NCBI GenBank assembly: GCA_016124615.1
Contig: WGNF01000009.1
Coordinates: forward strand, 1-34,384
Source of the DNA: Paracoccaceae bacterium
GTDB lineage: Bacteria; Pseudomonadota; Alphaproteobacteria; Rhodobacterales; Rhodobacteraceae
Length of the DNA stretch: 34,384 nt
Reading direction: 5' to 3'
Shown: positions 7,676 through 14,794 of the stretch, in pieces
Layout of the letters: each line of letters opens with the position of its first letter
How positions within the stretch are numbered: the stretch's first letter is position 1
The notes under the pieces: generated by a model
Database searches by the model: none
What the model saw: only the letters and a program-made list of their open reading frames with translations
Told to the model about the DNA's origin: nothing
Position numbers and translations under genes: made by a program

Positions 7676-7738
7676 TTTCTCTTTCCTCTTGACGGCGAGA
7701 CGACTATATACACGCCCAACTTCCCGAAAACTGGAACC

Positions 7739-7775
7739 GCGGCCCCGGCCGCAGCCGTTTTCCCGGCACGGGAAA
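7739..7775 (+). promoter_or_regulatory. Two hairpins in the trcR leader
   Basis: GCGGCC (7739-7744) pairs with GGCCGC (7747-7752), though a 2-base loop would need to open. TTTCCCG (7759-7765) pairs with CGGGAAA (7769-7775) around GCA. The second stem ends only 7 bases before the AAAGGAG ribosome site (7783-7789) and could influence translation of trcR. Confidence 0.4.
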
Positions 7776-7797
7776 GATTTGTAAAGGAGTGGTTCAG

Positions 7798-8547
7798 ATG
7801 AACAAGCCCCTCATGGCGAAGGCCACCGCCGTCTGGCTGGTCGACAACACGACGCTGAGCTTCAGCCAGATCGCGGATTTCTGCGGGATGCACGATCTTG
7901 AGGTGCAGGGCATCGCCGATGGCGATGTGGCGACCGGCGTGAAAGGCTTCGACCCGATCGCCAACAACCAGCTGGACCAGGCCGAGATCGACCGCGCCCA
8001 GAAGGACCCGGCCTACCGGATGAAGCTGAAGTTCTACGCCGCCGCCGTGGGCGAGGAAAAGCGCCGCGGCCCGCGCTACACGCCGCTGTCGAAGCGGCAG
8101 GACCGCCCGGCCGCGATCCTCTGGCTGGTGAAGTTCCACCCGGAACTGAGCGACGGGCAGGTTGGCAAGCTGGTCGGCACGACGAAGCCCACGATCCAGT
8201 CGATCCGCGACCGCAGCCACTGGAACATCTCGAACATCCAGCCGATCGACCCGGTGGCGCTGGGCCTGTGCCGCCAGTCCGAGCTGGATGCGGCCGTGCA
8301 AGCCGCGGCGCGCAAGAAAGCCGCGGAAGGCGTGGTGATGACGGATGACGAGCGGCGCAAGCTGGTCTCCACCGAGCAATCGCTGGGCATGTCGTCGGAA
8401 CCGAAGCTGCCCTCGTCGATGGCGGGGCTGGAGAATTTCACGCTGACCGAGAAGGAAGAGAGCCCGGCCGACTACTCCGACGCCGACAGCTTCTTCAACC
8501 TGCCGCATGGCGAGGATGACGAGGACGAAGACGACGACAAACGCTGA
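7798..8547 (+). CDS. trcR: Cell-cycle transcriptional regulator TrcR (DUF1013)
   Basis: A 249-aa protein matching the DUF1013/TrcR family, which is restricted to alphaproteobacteria and linked to cell-cycle transcription. It opens MNKPLMAKATAVWLVDNTTLSFSQIADFCGMH, with a helix-turn-helix-like segment. A second one comes at about 100-135 (RPAAILWLVKFHPELSDGQ, KLVGTTKPTIQSIRDRSHW). The C-terminus ends in a very acidic tail (GEDDEDEDDDKR). The ATG at 7798 is preceded by AAAGGAG at 8 bases; an in-frame GTG at 7789 overlaps that ribosome site and is rejected. A strong terminator follows at 8569, so the gene is probably transcribed alone. Confidence 0.92.
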   Translation: MNKPLMAKATAVWLVDNTTLSFSQIADFCGMHDLEVQGIADGDVATGVKGFDPIANNQLDQAEIDRAQKDPAYRMKLKFYAAAVGEEKRRGPRYTPLSKRQDRPAAILWLVKFHPELSDGQVGKLVGTTKPTIQSIRDRSHWNISNIQPIDPVALGLCRQSELDAAVQAAARKKAAEGVVMTDDERRKLVSTEQSLGMSSEPKLPSSMAGLENFTLTEKEESPADYSDADSFFNLPHGEDDEDEDDDKR

Positions 8548-8568
8548 GGCGGGTGTCGGAAAGGTGGG

Positions 8569-8594
8569 GGCCCTGGCGGAAGCCGGGGCCTTTT
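8569..8594 (+). terminator. Rho-independent terminator of trcR
   Basis: GGCCCTGGC (8569-8577) pairs with GCCGGGGCC (8582-8590) over 9 bp including one G-U, with a GGAA loop and TTTT following. Confidence 0.88.
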
Positions 8595-8686
8595 GCGTTT
8601 GGGGGGAAAGCGGGCAACTTCACCTGCGACGGGAGACACGGACGCAGCTTAGATTGGTTTCTTGATGGGCGTGCCTCTTGAAGCGG

Positions 8687-9187
8687 TTATTGAGCAGAAG
8701 GTAAATCACACCATCGGACGTGATTGTATCTTCCGGGCCGCTTTAGCAGCAATTTTCGGTCGACCATTCGTCCTGAGACCTGAAAGGCCTCATTGATCTT
8801 GACCACGAGCAACTTGTTAAAGTTCCCTGAGGTGTCGATCACAACAACGTCTTTGTTCTTGAAAGGGGTAATGGTTTTGATTTCGACGTGGTCGTTACCC
8901 AGCCTGCCGTCCGAGCCCTGCGAAAAGCGTTTGTTCAGACAAATGCCATAGGTAATTGCACCAAAAAGTTCGCCGATATCTCCGTAAACAGCCAAATGCA
9001 GGCCGGTTTCAAAGTGATAGCTCTCAGCCAGAGAAAGCAGATCCTCGAAGTATGGAATCAATGAACGTATCCCGTTCGGATATTTTGCCTGCCACTCTTG
9101 ATAACGAAGTTGCTCGTTGATCTCGGTCCAAGTCACCCACTCTCCGTCATCGTAGAATGCGCGATCTGCCCAGTCGATGTCCGCCAT
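8687..9187 (-). CDS. Orphan AT-richer gene with a PD-(D/E)xK-like motif
   Basis: I do not recognise this 166-aa protein with certainty. The segment GDIGELFGAITYG, then GSDGRLGNDHVEIKT, fits a PD-(D/E)xK nuclease core: E73 on the first helix, D93 (or D99), and E102-x-K104. The spacing resembles small restriction-endonuclease-like families such as DUF6998, but the family call is inference. Base use differs sharply from both neighbours: 25 of 60 bases in 8941-9000 are G or C in a window otherwise near two-thirds G+C. This suggests horizontal acquisition. There is no methyltransferase, immunity gene or mobility gene beside it, and no clear Shine-Dalgarno before the ATG. It sits between trcR and recR, on the minus strand. 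Confidence 0.7.
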   Translation of the reverse strand: MADIDWADRAFYDDGEWVTWTEINEQLRYQEWQAKYPNGIRSLIPYFEDLLSLAESYHFETGLHLAVYGDIGELFGAITYGICLNKRFSQGSDGRLGNDHVEIKTITPFKNKDVVVIDTSGNFNKLLVVKINEAFQVSGRMVDRKLLLKRPGRYNHVRWCDLPSAQ

Positions 9188-9257
9188 TCGATGATCCCAA
9201 ACTCAAAATTTGTAGAGGAGAGAACAGAACACTTTGGCGAAGATTGGGCAGCCCCCT

Positions 9258-9857
9258 TCAGAACCGCTTCCTCGCCCGTAGCGCCGCCGAGATCGTGCCG
9301 TCGTCCAGGTAGTCGAGTTCCCCCCCGATCGGCACCCCTTGGGCGAGGCTGGTGACGGTGACGCCGGTGGCTTCGACGGCTTCGGCGATGTAATGGGCGG
9401 TGGTCTGGCCGTCGACGGTGGCGTTCAGCGCCAGAATGACCTCGGTCACTGCCTCGTCACGGATGCGGGCGAGGAGTTTGGGGATGCGCAACTCCTCCGG
9501 GCCGACGGCGTCGAGCGCGGAAAGGGTGCCGCCGAGGACGTGGTAGCGGCCCCGGAAGGTGCCCGACCGCTCCATCGCCCAAAGGTCGGCGACGTCCTCG
9601 ACCACGCAGATCTCGCCGGTGGCGCGCTTCGGGGCGGCACAGATCGGGCAGAGGTCGGTGGTGGTGATGTTGCCGCAAGCGACGCATTCGCGGGCGCTGC
9701 GGGCGACCTGCGCCATCGTTTCGGCCAAAGGCGCCATCAGCACGGCGCGTTTCTTGATCAGGTGCAGCACCGCGCGCCGCGCCGACCGCGGGCCAAGGCC
9801 GGGCAGGCGGGCCATCATCTCGATCAGGGCGTCAATCTCGGGCGGGGCGTCGGTCAT
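9258..9857 (-). CDS. recR: Recombination mediator RecR
   Basis: A 199-aa protein of normal RecR length. It has an N-terminal helix-hairpin-helix ([13 protein letters not shown], about 16-28). A four-cysteine zinc finger uses C58, C61, C70 and C73 ([17 protein letters not shown]). The Toprim domain includes [16 protein letters not shown] and [19 protein letters not shown]. The C-terminal part contains [23 protein letters not shown]. RecR works with RecO and RecF to load RecA onto gapped DNA. It is the last gene of dnaX-ybaB-recR on the minus strand, an order conserved widely in bacteria. Confidence 0.97.
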   Translation of the reverse strand: MTDAPPEIDALIEMMARLPGLGPRSARRAVLHLIKKRAVLMAPLAETMAQVARSARECVACGNITTTDLCPICAAPKRATGEICVVEDVADLWAMERSGTFRGRYHVLGGTLSALDAVGPEELRIPKLLARIRDEAVTEVILALNATVDGQTTAHYIAEAVEATGVTVTSLAQGVPIGGELDYLDDGTISAALRARKRF

Positions 9858-9876
9858 GGCGGCTTTCTGCGGGGCG

Positions 9877-9896
9877 ATCCCCGCTTGCGCGGGGAT
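9877..9896. repeat. Perfect hairpin between ybaB and recR
   Basis: ATCCCCGC (9877-9884) and GCGGGGAT (9889-9896) form an 8-bp stem with a TTGC loop in the 53-bp ybaB-recR gap. There is no U-run, so it is more likely an mRNA processing or stabilising stem, or a dispersed repeat, than a terminator. Confidence 0.6.
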
Positions 9897-9910
9897 GGCA
9901 GGGGGGCAGA

Positions 9911-10255
9911 TCAGAACGGCAGTTTCATGTCGGCGGGCAGGCCCATGCTGTCGGTCAGCTTGCGCAGTTCCTGGCTGTAGCGGGCGGCGGCGCGGGCTTG
10001 GGTATCCTTGATCGCGGCGAGGATGAGGTCTTCGACCACCTCCTTTTCCGACGCCACCAGAATCGAGGGGTCGATGTTCAGCCCGGTCAACTCGCCCTTG
10101 GCGGTGGCGGTGGCCGTCACCAGCCCGGCCCCGGATTCGCCCTGCACGGTGATCCGCTCCATCTCGGCGGTCAGCGCCTCCATCTTGCCCTGCATGTCCT
10201 GCGCGGCTTTCATCATCTTGGCCATGTCGCCAAGCCCGCCCAAACCCTTCAGCAT
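9911..10255 (-). CDS. ybaB: YbaB/EbfC nucleoid-associated protein
   Basis: A 114-aa protein typical of YbaB/EbfC: N-terminal Gly-rich stretch and [25 protein letters not shown] coil, a central beta part ([23 protein letters not shown]), and the C-terminal helix [19 protein letters not shown]. It forms tweezer-like dimers that bind DNA. Its start lies 12 bases after the dnaX stop, and its ribosome site (GAGAGGAA) overlaps the dnaX TGA, so translation is probably coupled. recR follows after 53 bases. Confidence 0.95.
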   Translation of the reverse strand: MLKGLGGLGDMAKMMKAAQDMQGKMEALTAEMERITVQGESGAGLVTATATAKGELTGLNIDPSILVASEKEVVEDLILAAIKDTQARAAARYSQELRKLTDSMGLPADMKLPF

Positions 10256-10267
10256 CTCACGTTCCTC

Positions 10268-12019
10268 TCAGCTATCCTCGAACGGATCCCATTCATCCTC
10301 GACCTCGGGCAGCGCCTCGGCGGCGGCTTCTTGGGCGAGGGTCTCGGGGGACCGGATATCGGTGATGCGCGCCTTGGGGAAGGCGGCAAAGACGGCCTGC
10401 ACCAGCGGGTTCAGCTTCGCCTCGGCCTCGGCGTCAAGGCGGTCCTTGTCGCGCGCCTCGGCGATGGTGGCGGCGCCGCCGCTGGATACGACGCTGACGC
10501 CCCAGCGCGCGCCGGTCCAGGCTTGCAGGCGCTGCGAGAGGCGCGCGGCAAGGTCGGTCGGCGCGGTGCCGGTCGGCTCGAACTCGATCCGGCCGGGGGC
10601 GTAGTGGACGAGGCGCAGGCCGGTTTCCACCTCGATCAGCAGCTTCACATCGCGGTTGGCGCGGATCAGGGCGACGATCTGGTCGAAACTGGCAAAACGG
10701 GAAAGCGCGGCCTCGGGCGCCTCGGCCAGCGCGGTGGCGGCGCCCGACATCGACGCGCCGCGCGGCGCGGACAGGCGCGACGGGCCACCGCTGAGGCCGC
10801 CGGGGCCGGGGCCACCGCCGACCGGCGCGCCGCCGGTGGGCGGCTGCGGCTGGGGCTGCGATTGCAGGCGGCGGATCAGTTCCTCCGGCGCGGGCAGGTC
10901 AGCGACATGGGTCAGCCGGATCACCGCCATCTCGGCCGCCATCATGGCGTTCGGCGCCTGCGCGACCTCTTCCAGCGCCTTCAGCAGCATCTGCCACATC
11001 CGGGTCAGTACGCGCATCGACAAGCGGCCACCCATGCCAAGGCCACGGGCGCGTTCGTCGGGCGGCACGGTGGGATCGTCCGCCGCCTCGGGGGTGATCT
11101 TGATGACGCTGACCCAATGGGTGATCTCGGCCAGATCGCGCAAGACCGCCATCGGGTCGGCGCCATCGGCATATTGCGACGACAGTTCCGCCAGCGCGCC
11201 CGCCGCGTCGCCCTTCAGGATCAGTTCGAACAGGTCAAGCCCGCGGCCACGGTCGGCAAGGCCCAGCATGGCACGGACCTGTTCGGCCGTGGTTTCCCCG
11301 GCGCCATGCGAAATCGCCTGATCCATCAGGCTCATGGCGTCGCGCACCGAGCCCTCGGCGGCGCGGGTGATCAACGCCAACGCGTCATCGGCGATCTGGG
11401 CGTGTTCCAGTCGGGCGATCTTTTGCAGGTGGGCAATCATCACCTCGGGCTCGATCCGGCGCAGGTCGAACCGCTGGCAGCGGCTGAGTACGGTGACCGG
11501 CACCTTGCGGATTTCCGTGGTGGCAAAGATGAATTTCACATGGGCGGGCGGTTCCTCCAGCGTCTTCAACAGCGCGTTGAATGCGCTGGTGGACAACATG
11601 TGAACTTCGTCGATGATGTAGATCTTGTAGCGCGCCGACGTGGCCCGGTAGTGCACTGAGTCGATGATTTCGCGGATGTCGCCGACGCCGGTGCGGCTGG
11701 CGGCGTCCATCTCCATCACATCCACATGCCGCCCCTCGGCGATGGCGCGGCAAGGCTCGCAAACGCCGCAAGGCTCGGTGGTCGGGCCGCCCTTGCCATC
11801 CGGGCCGATGCAGTTCAGGCCCTTGGCGATGATGCGGGCGGTGGTGGTTTTGCCTACCCCGCGCACGCCAGTCATGATGAAGGCATGGGCGATCCGGTCG
11901 GCCGCGAAGGCGTTCTTCAGGGTGCGCACCATCGCCTCTTGCCCGATCAGATCGGCAAAGGTCTGGGGCCGGTATTTCCGGGCGAGCACCTGGTAGCCGG
12001 TTTCGGGCGTTTCGGTCAT
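10268..12019 (-). CDS. dnaX: DNA polymerase III subunit gamma/tau
   Basis: A 583-aa clamp-loader subunit. The AAA+ domain shows Walker A GVRGVGKT (51-58), a zinc module with C70, C84, C87 and C90, Walker B IIDEVH (135-140), sensor I FATTEIRK and the SRC motif at about 179-181. Domain III follows, then a Gly/Pro-rich linker (about 390-430) and a C-terminal tau-like domain ending in an acidic tail (EVEDEWDPFEDS). It loads the beta clamp and couples polymerases to the helicase. I noticed no A-rich slippery heptamer of the E. coli frameshift type, though I did not scan exhaustively. It heads dnaX-ybaB-recR and is divergent from the phosphatase gene. Confidence 0.97.
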   Translation of the reverse strand: MTETPETGYQVLARKYRPQTFADLIGQEAMVRTLKNAFAADRIAHAFIMTGVRGVGKTTTARIIAKGLNCIGPDGKGGPTTEPCGVCEPCRAIAEGRHVDVMEMDAASRTGVGDIREIIDSVHYRATSARYKIYIIDEVHMLSTSAFNALLKTLEEPPAHVKFIFATTEIRKVPVTVLSRCQRFDLRRIEPEVMIAHLQKIARLEHAQIADDALALITRAAEGSVRDAMSLMDQAISHGAGETTAEQVRAMLGLADRGRGLDLFELILKGDAAGALAELSSQYADGADPMAVLRDLAEITHWVSVIKITPEAADDPTVPPDERARGLGMGGRLSMRVLTRMWQMLLKALEEVAQAPNAMMAAEMAVIRLTHVADLPAPEELIRRLQSQPQPQPPTGGAPVGGGPGPGGLSGGPSRLSAPRGASMSGAATALAEAPEAALSRFASFDQIVALIRANRDVKLLIEVETGLRLVHYAPGRIEFEPTGTAPTDLAARLSQRLQAWTGARWGVSVVSSGGAATIAEARDKDRLDAEAEAKLNPLVQAVFAAFPKARITDIRSPETLAQEAAAEALPEVEDEWDPFEDS

Positions 12020-12112
12020 CGGGCCTCACGGGATTCGGAACGGGGGCAGAGTAGGGCGCGGCTTGCCCGCCGTCCACCCGAGGCATAGGTTCGCCCCGCA
12101 GGAGGACGACTG

Positions 12113-12595
12113 ATGAGCGGGTTCGCGATTGCAGAGGTGCCGGTCATGGCGGGCTGGCTGGGGATTTGCCCGCTGCCGGGGCGTTCTGGCGACTACAGGG
12201 GCGATCTGGGCGCGATCCACGCGTGGGCGCCCGACATGGTGCTGAGCCTGGCCTCGCAGGGCGAGATGCGCGGCGTGGCGAACGGGTTCGGCACCGATCT
12301 GGGCCGCAACGGCGTCGCCTGGCGGCATTTCCCGATCACCGATTTCGGTGTGCCGACCGAGGCGGAGGGAGCATTGTGGCCGATGCTGGCGCAAGAGGCG
12401 CTGGGCTGGCTGGATCGCGGCGGCCGGGTGCTGGTGCATTGCAAGGGCGGCTGCGGTCGGTCGGGCATGATCGCGTTGCGGCTGATGGCTGAGGCGGGCG
12501 AGGCACCGGCGACGGCGCTGGCCCGGCTGCGCGCGGCGCGGCCCTGCGCAGTGGAAACCGATGAACAATACGCTTGGGCTGTCGAGGGGCTGTAA
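12113..12595 (+). CDS. Small tyrosine/dual-specificity phosphatase-like protein
   Basis: A 160-aa cysteine-phosphatase-fold protein. The P-loop HCKGGCGRSG carries the catalytic C110 and R116 (C-x5-R), and D77 in ITDFGVP is a credible general acid. The N-terminus GICPLPGRSGDYRGDL and MVLSLASQGEM resemble the CDKN3/KAP-like phosphatases found in many Rhodobacterales. The substrate could be a phosphoprotein or a small phosphorylated metabolite and cannot be told from the sequence. AGGAGGACG precedes the ATG. It is divergent from dnaX and followed by the minus-strand terminator of the next gene. Confidence 0.87.
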   Translation: MSGFAIAEVPVMAGWLGICPLPGRSGDYRGDLGAIHAWAPDMVLSLASQGEMRGVANGFGTDLGRNGVAWRHFPITDFGVPTEAEGALWPMLAQEALGWLDRGGRVLVHCKGGCGRSGMIALRLMAEAGEAPATALARLRAARPCAVETDEQYAWAVEGL

Positions 12596-12614
12596 GCGGC
12601 CGGACGTGGTGACG

Positions 12615-12648
12615 CGAAAAGAAGGGCGGCACCCGTGTGGACGCCGCC
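12615..12648 (-). terminator. Terminator downstream of the small exported protein gene
   Basis: GGCGGCACCC (12625-12634) and GGACGCCGCC (12639-12648) form a 10-bp stem when read on the minus strand (two G-U pairs), with an ACAC loop. On the minus strand CTTCTTTT follows the stem. Confidence 0.7.
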
Positions 12649-12674
12649 GCTTCCGTTCTGACGGCCCTGGCCGA

Positions 12675-13043
12675 TCAGTTCGTGCCGGTGGTCGCGGTGG
12701 TCGAATTGGTGGAGCCGGACAGCGCCAGCGCCAATACCGCAACCGCGATGCCCGCGGCGGCGACGCCGCCGGCGCCGCCGAGAAGGTTACCCGTGGGGCC
12801 CGCGCCCGACGTGCCGGTAGCCGCAACCTGCTGTGCGCAAACCTTGCCGTCGCCGTTGGTGTCGAAGCCTTTCAACTGCGCTTGCGATGCATCGGTGAAA
12901 GTCGAGAGCGTTATCAAGGCGTAGCCAACAGGGCAGGCGCCAACTGCGTCGCCGAGCACGCGGTAGTCTTGCGCCGATGCGGCGCTGGCTGCGCCAATCA
13001 GGGCCACGATGGAGGTTGCGAGTGCAAAGGACTTGAATTTCAT
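12675..13043 (-). CDS. Small exported protein with one EF-hand-like loop
   Basis: A 122-aa protein of unknown function. A signal peptide (MKFKSFALATSIVALIGAA, cleavage after SAASA near 24) is followed by a short mature part. That part holds one calcium-loop-like motif, DTNGDGKVC (D61, N63, D65), and two cysteines (C37, C69) that could form a disulfide. A Gly/Ala-rich hydrophobic segment (about 89-112) then a Ser/Thr/Asn tail ends the protein, so it may be anchored at its C-terminus. The start at 13043 is preferred over 13049 because GAGGAA lies 6 bases before it and the earlier ATG abuts that site. Real translation is supported by the ribosome site, signal peptide and terminator. Confidence 0.75.
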   Translation of the reverse strand: MKFKSFALATSIVALIGAASAASAQDYRVLGDAVGACPVGYALITLSTFTDASQAQLKGFDTNGDGKVCAQQVAATGTSGAGPTGNLLGGAGGVAAAGIAVAVLALALSGSTNSTTATTGTN

Positions 13044-13222
13044 GGTCATTTCCTCAGGTTAACATTGTGCCGACGAGCGTCGCGTAGAGTATGCCGGTTT
13101 TGCTGCATCTGCACGACAATATATTGCCCGCTGGAGGAGAATTGCGCGATAACCCGCCATTCTCAAGGTTGAGTATCCGGGTAAGTCATTCCGTGTCTTT
13201 TGCCAAATAGTGGCGGAACGGG

Positions 13223-13321
13223 GTGAGAGGCTGGACAACGACCCAAGCGGGGCTCGTTACGGCTGCTTCCTTCCGGACCTGACCGGGTTGGCGAGGCGCT
13301 CGCCCGCGCCAACCTCTCGGG
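13223..13321 (-). ncRNA. ffs: Signal recognition particle RNA, small bacterial type (4.5S)
   Basis: On the minus strand the invariant SRP core is present: GGTCAGGTCCGGAAGG and AGCAGCC (plus-strand positions about 13261-13284), containing the GGAA tetraloop and the Ffh-binding internal loops. The ends pair as expected: GAGAGGTTGG at the 5' side (complement of 13309-13318) with CCAGCCTCTC at the 3' side (complement of 13225-13234), 10 bp with one G-U. The ends are estimated to within a few bases. The RNA binds Ffh and targets nascent membrane proteins. It lies about 1.2 kb upstream of dnaX on the same strand; ffs-dnaX-ybaB-recR is a common bacterial neighbourhood. Confidence 0.93.
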
Positions 13322-13414
13322 GGTGGATATAGGCGGGTGGCGCAGGTGATGCAAGCGGCGCGATGACAGCCGCCCGGCGGCCCGCTAGGGTGCCTGAAAG
13401 CAGCGGAGGGCGGC

Positions 13415-14794
13415 ATGGTGCATCGGATGATCGGGATCGACTGGCCGGATTTTGGCGCGCCCGCGGTGCCGGGCGCGGCGGGGCTGGCCGAGATGACGGC
13501 GCGGTTGGCGGCGATTCGTGGGGCGATGGCGGGGCGCGGGCTGGACCGGCTGGTGATCTACGGCGACCGGGAACATGCGGCCAATCTGCTTTGGGCGACC
13601 GGGTTCGATCCGCGGTTCGAGGAGGCGCTGTTGGTGGTGGCGCCAGAGGGGGCGCCGGTGCTGGTGGCGGGCAACGAGTGCCTGCCCTACACCGGCGTGT
13701 CGCCCTTGGTGGCGGCGGGCGCAGTGCAGGTGCGGCATTGCGCGAGCCTGAGCCTGCTGTCGCAACCGCGCGCGGGCGACCGGCTGGACGCGATCCTGCG
13801 GGACGAGGTGCCGCCGGGTGCCCGCGTCGGCACCGTCGGCTGGAAATACTGGCAGGCGGGCGAGGTCGATGACCCGGCCACGGCGCTGGAGATCCCCGCG
13901 CTGATCGCCGATTTGCTGCGCGCGCGCGCAGCACGGGTGGAGAATGCGACCGATCTGTTCATGCACCCCGGCCACGGGCTGCGCAGCACCGTGGGCGTGG
14001 ATGAAATCGCGCGGCTGGAGTTTGCCAACCACATGGCGGCGGCGGCGCTGACGCGGATGGTCTTTGCCTTTCGCGAGGGCATGACCGACTTCGCGGCGGT
14101 CGAGGCGGCCCATATCGGCGGGCTGCCGCTGGGCTGCCACACGACGTTCGCAACCGGGGCGCGGGCCGAACAGGGCTTGAGCGGGCCGACCGGCGAGGTG
14201 CTGCGGCGGGGCAGTGCGATTTCGTTCAACGTCTGTCACTGGGGTGCGAACATCTGCCGGGCCGGGTGGCTGGCCGAAGGGCCGGGCGATCTGCCCGCGG
14301 TGGCGCAAGACTATGTGGCGGCGTTCGCCGGGCCCTATGTCGCGGCGCTGTCGGACTGGTTCGCGCTGATGCGGCCGGGAGTGGCGGGTGGCGAGGTTTG
14401 GGGCATGATCGCGGACCGGCTGCCGGGGCATGGCGTGACGCTGAACCCCGGCCACCTGATCGGCACCGACGAATGGATCTCGTCGCCGATCTTCGGCGGC
14501 TCGACCCTGCCACTGCGCGTCGGGATGGCGATGCAGTGCGACGTTATCCCGGCGCATCCGGTCTATGGATCGACCCGGATGGAGGATGGTTATGTCATCG
14601 TCGATGCGGGGCTGGACGCGGCGTTGAAGGCGGCCCACCCGGCGGTGCATGGGCGCTGCCTGTCGCGGCGGCGCTTCATGCGCGAGGTGATCGGGCTCGA
14701 CGTTCCCGATACGCTGCTGCCGCTGGCGGACACCTGCGGGATCGCCGCACCCTTCCTGCTGGCGCCGCGGCAGGTGATCGCGCTCGGCGCCTAA
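13415..14794 (+). CDS. M24-family (Xaa-Pro peptidase-like) protein with degenerate metal site
   Basis: A 459-aa protein with an N-terminal creatinase-like domain (DRLVIYGDREHAANLLWATGFD) and a C-terminal pita-bread domain. M24 peptidases use two Asp, one His and two Glu as metal ligands. Here the region that should hold both Asp (about 268-285, SFNVCHWGANICRAGW) has none. The His is kept (H347, NPGHLIG). The first Glu position appears to be Asp (MQCDVIP, D376) and E390 is kept (RMEDGYVI). It is therefore probably not a normal dinuclear aminopeptidase; it may have another chemistry (as DMSP lyase DddP and creatinase do) or be structural. GGAGGG precedes the ATG. Its stop overlaps the convergent cpdB stop by 4 bases. 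Confidence 0.85.
   Translation: MVHRMIGIDWPDFGAPAVPGAAGLAEMTARLAAIRGAMAGRGLDRLVIYGDREHAANLLWATGFDPRFEEALLVVAPEGAPVLVAGNECLPYTGVSPLVAAGAVQVRHCASLSLLSQPRAGDRLDAILRDEVPPGARVGTVGWKYWQAGEVDDPATALEIPALIADLLRARAARVENATDLFMHPGHGLRSTVGVDEIARLEFANHMAAAALTRMVFAFREGMTDFAAVEAAHIGGLPLGCHTTFATGARAEQGLSGPTGEVLRRGSAISFNVCHWGANICRAGWLAEGPGDLPAVAQDYVAAFAGPYVAALSDWFALMRPGVAGGEVWGMIADRLPGHGVTLNPGHLIGTDEWISSPIFGGSTLPLRVGMAMQCDVIPAHPVYGSTRMEDGYVIVDAGLDAALKAAHPAVHGRCLSRRRFMREVIGLDVPDTLLPLADTCGIAAPFLLAPRQVIALGA

Noticed and set aside
9877..9896. A hairpin resembling the core of type I-E CRISPR repeats (ATCCCCGC-TTGC-GCGGGGAT)
   Set aside because: It occurs once, has no repeat-spacer periodicity around it and no cas genes in the window; it is a simple intergenic stem between ybaB and recR.
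9998..11659. A 553-residue open frame on the plus strand across dnaX
   Set aside because: It lies opposite dnaX and ybaB, is rich in Gly, Arg and His as expected of an antisense shadow in GC-rich DNA, and has no recognisable domain.
13163..13416. Short minus-strand ORFs over the SRP RNA region
   Set aside because: The conserved SRP RNA core and its paired ends explain this sequence; the ORFs have no ribosome site or similarity.
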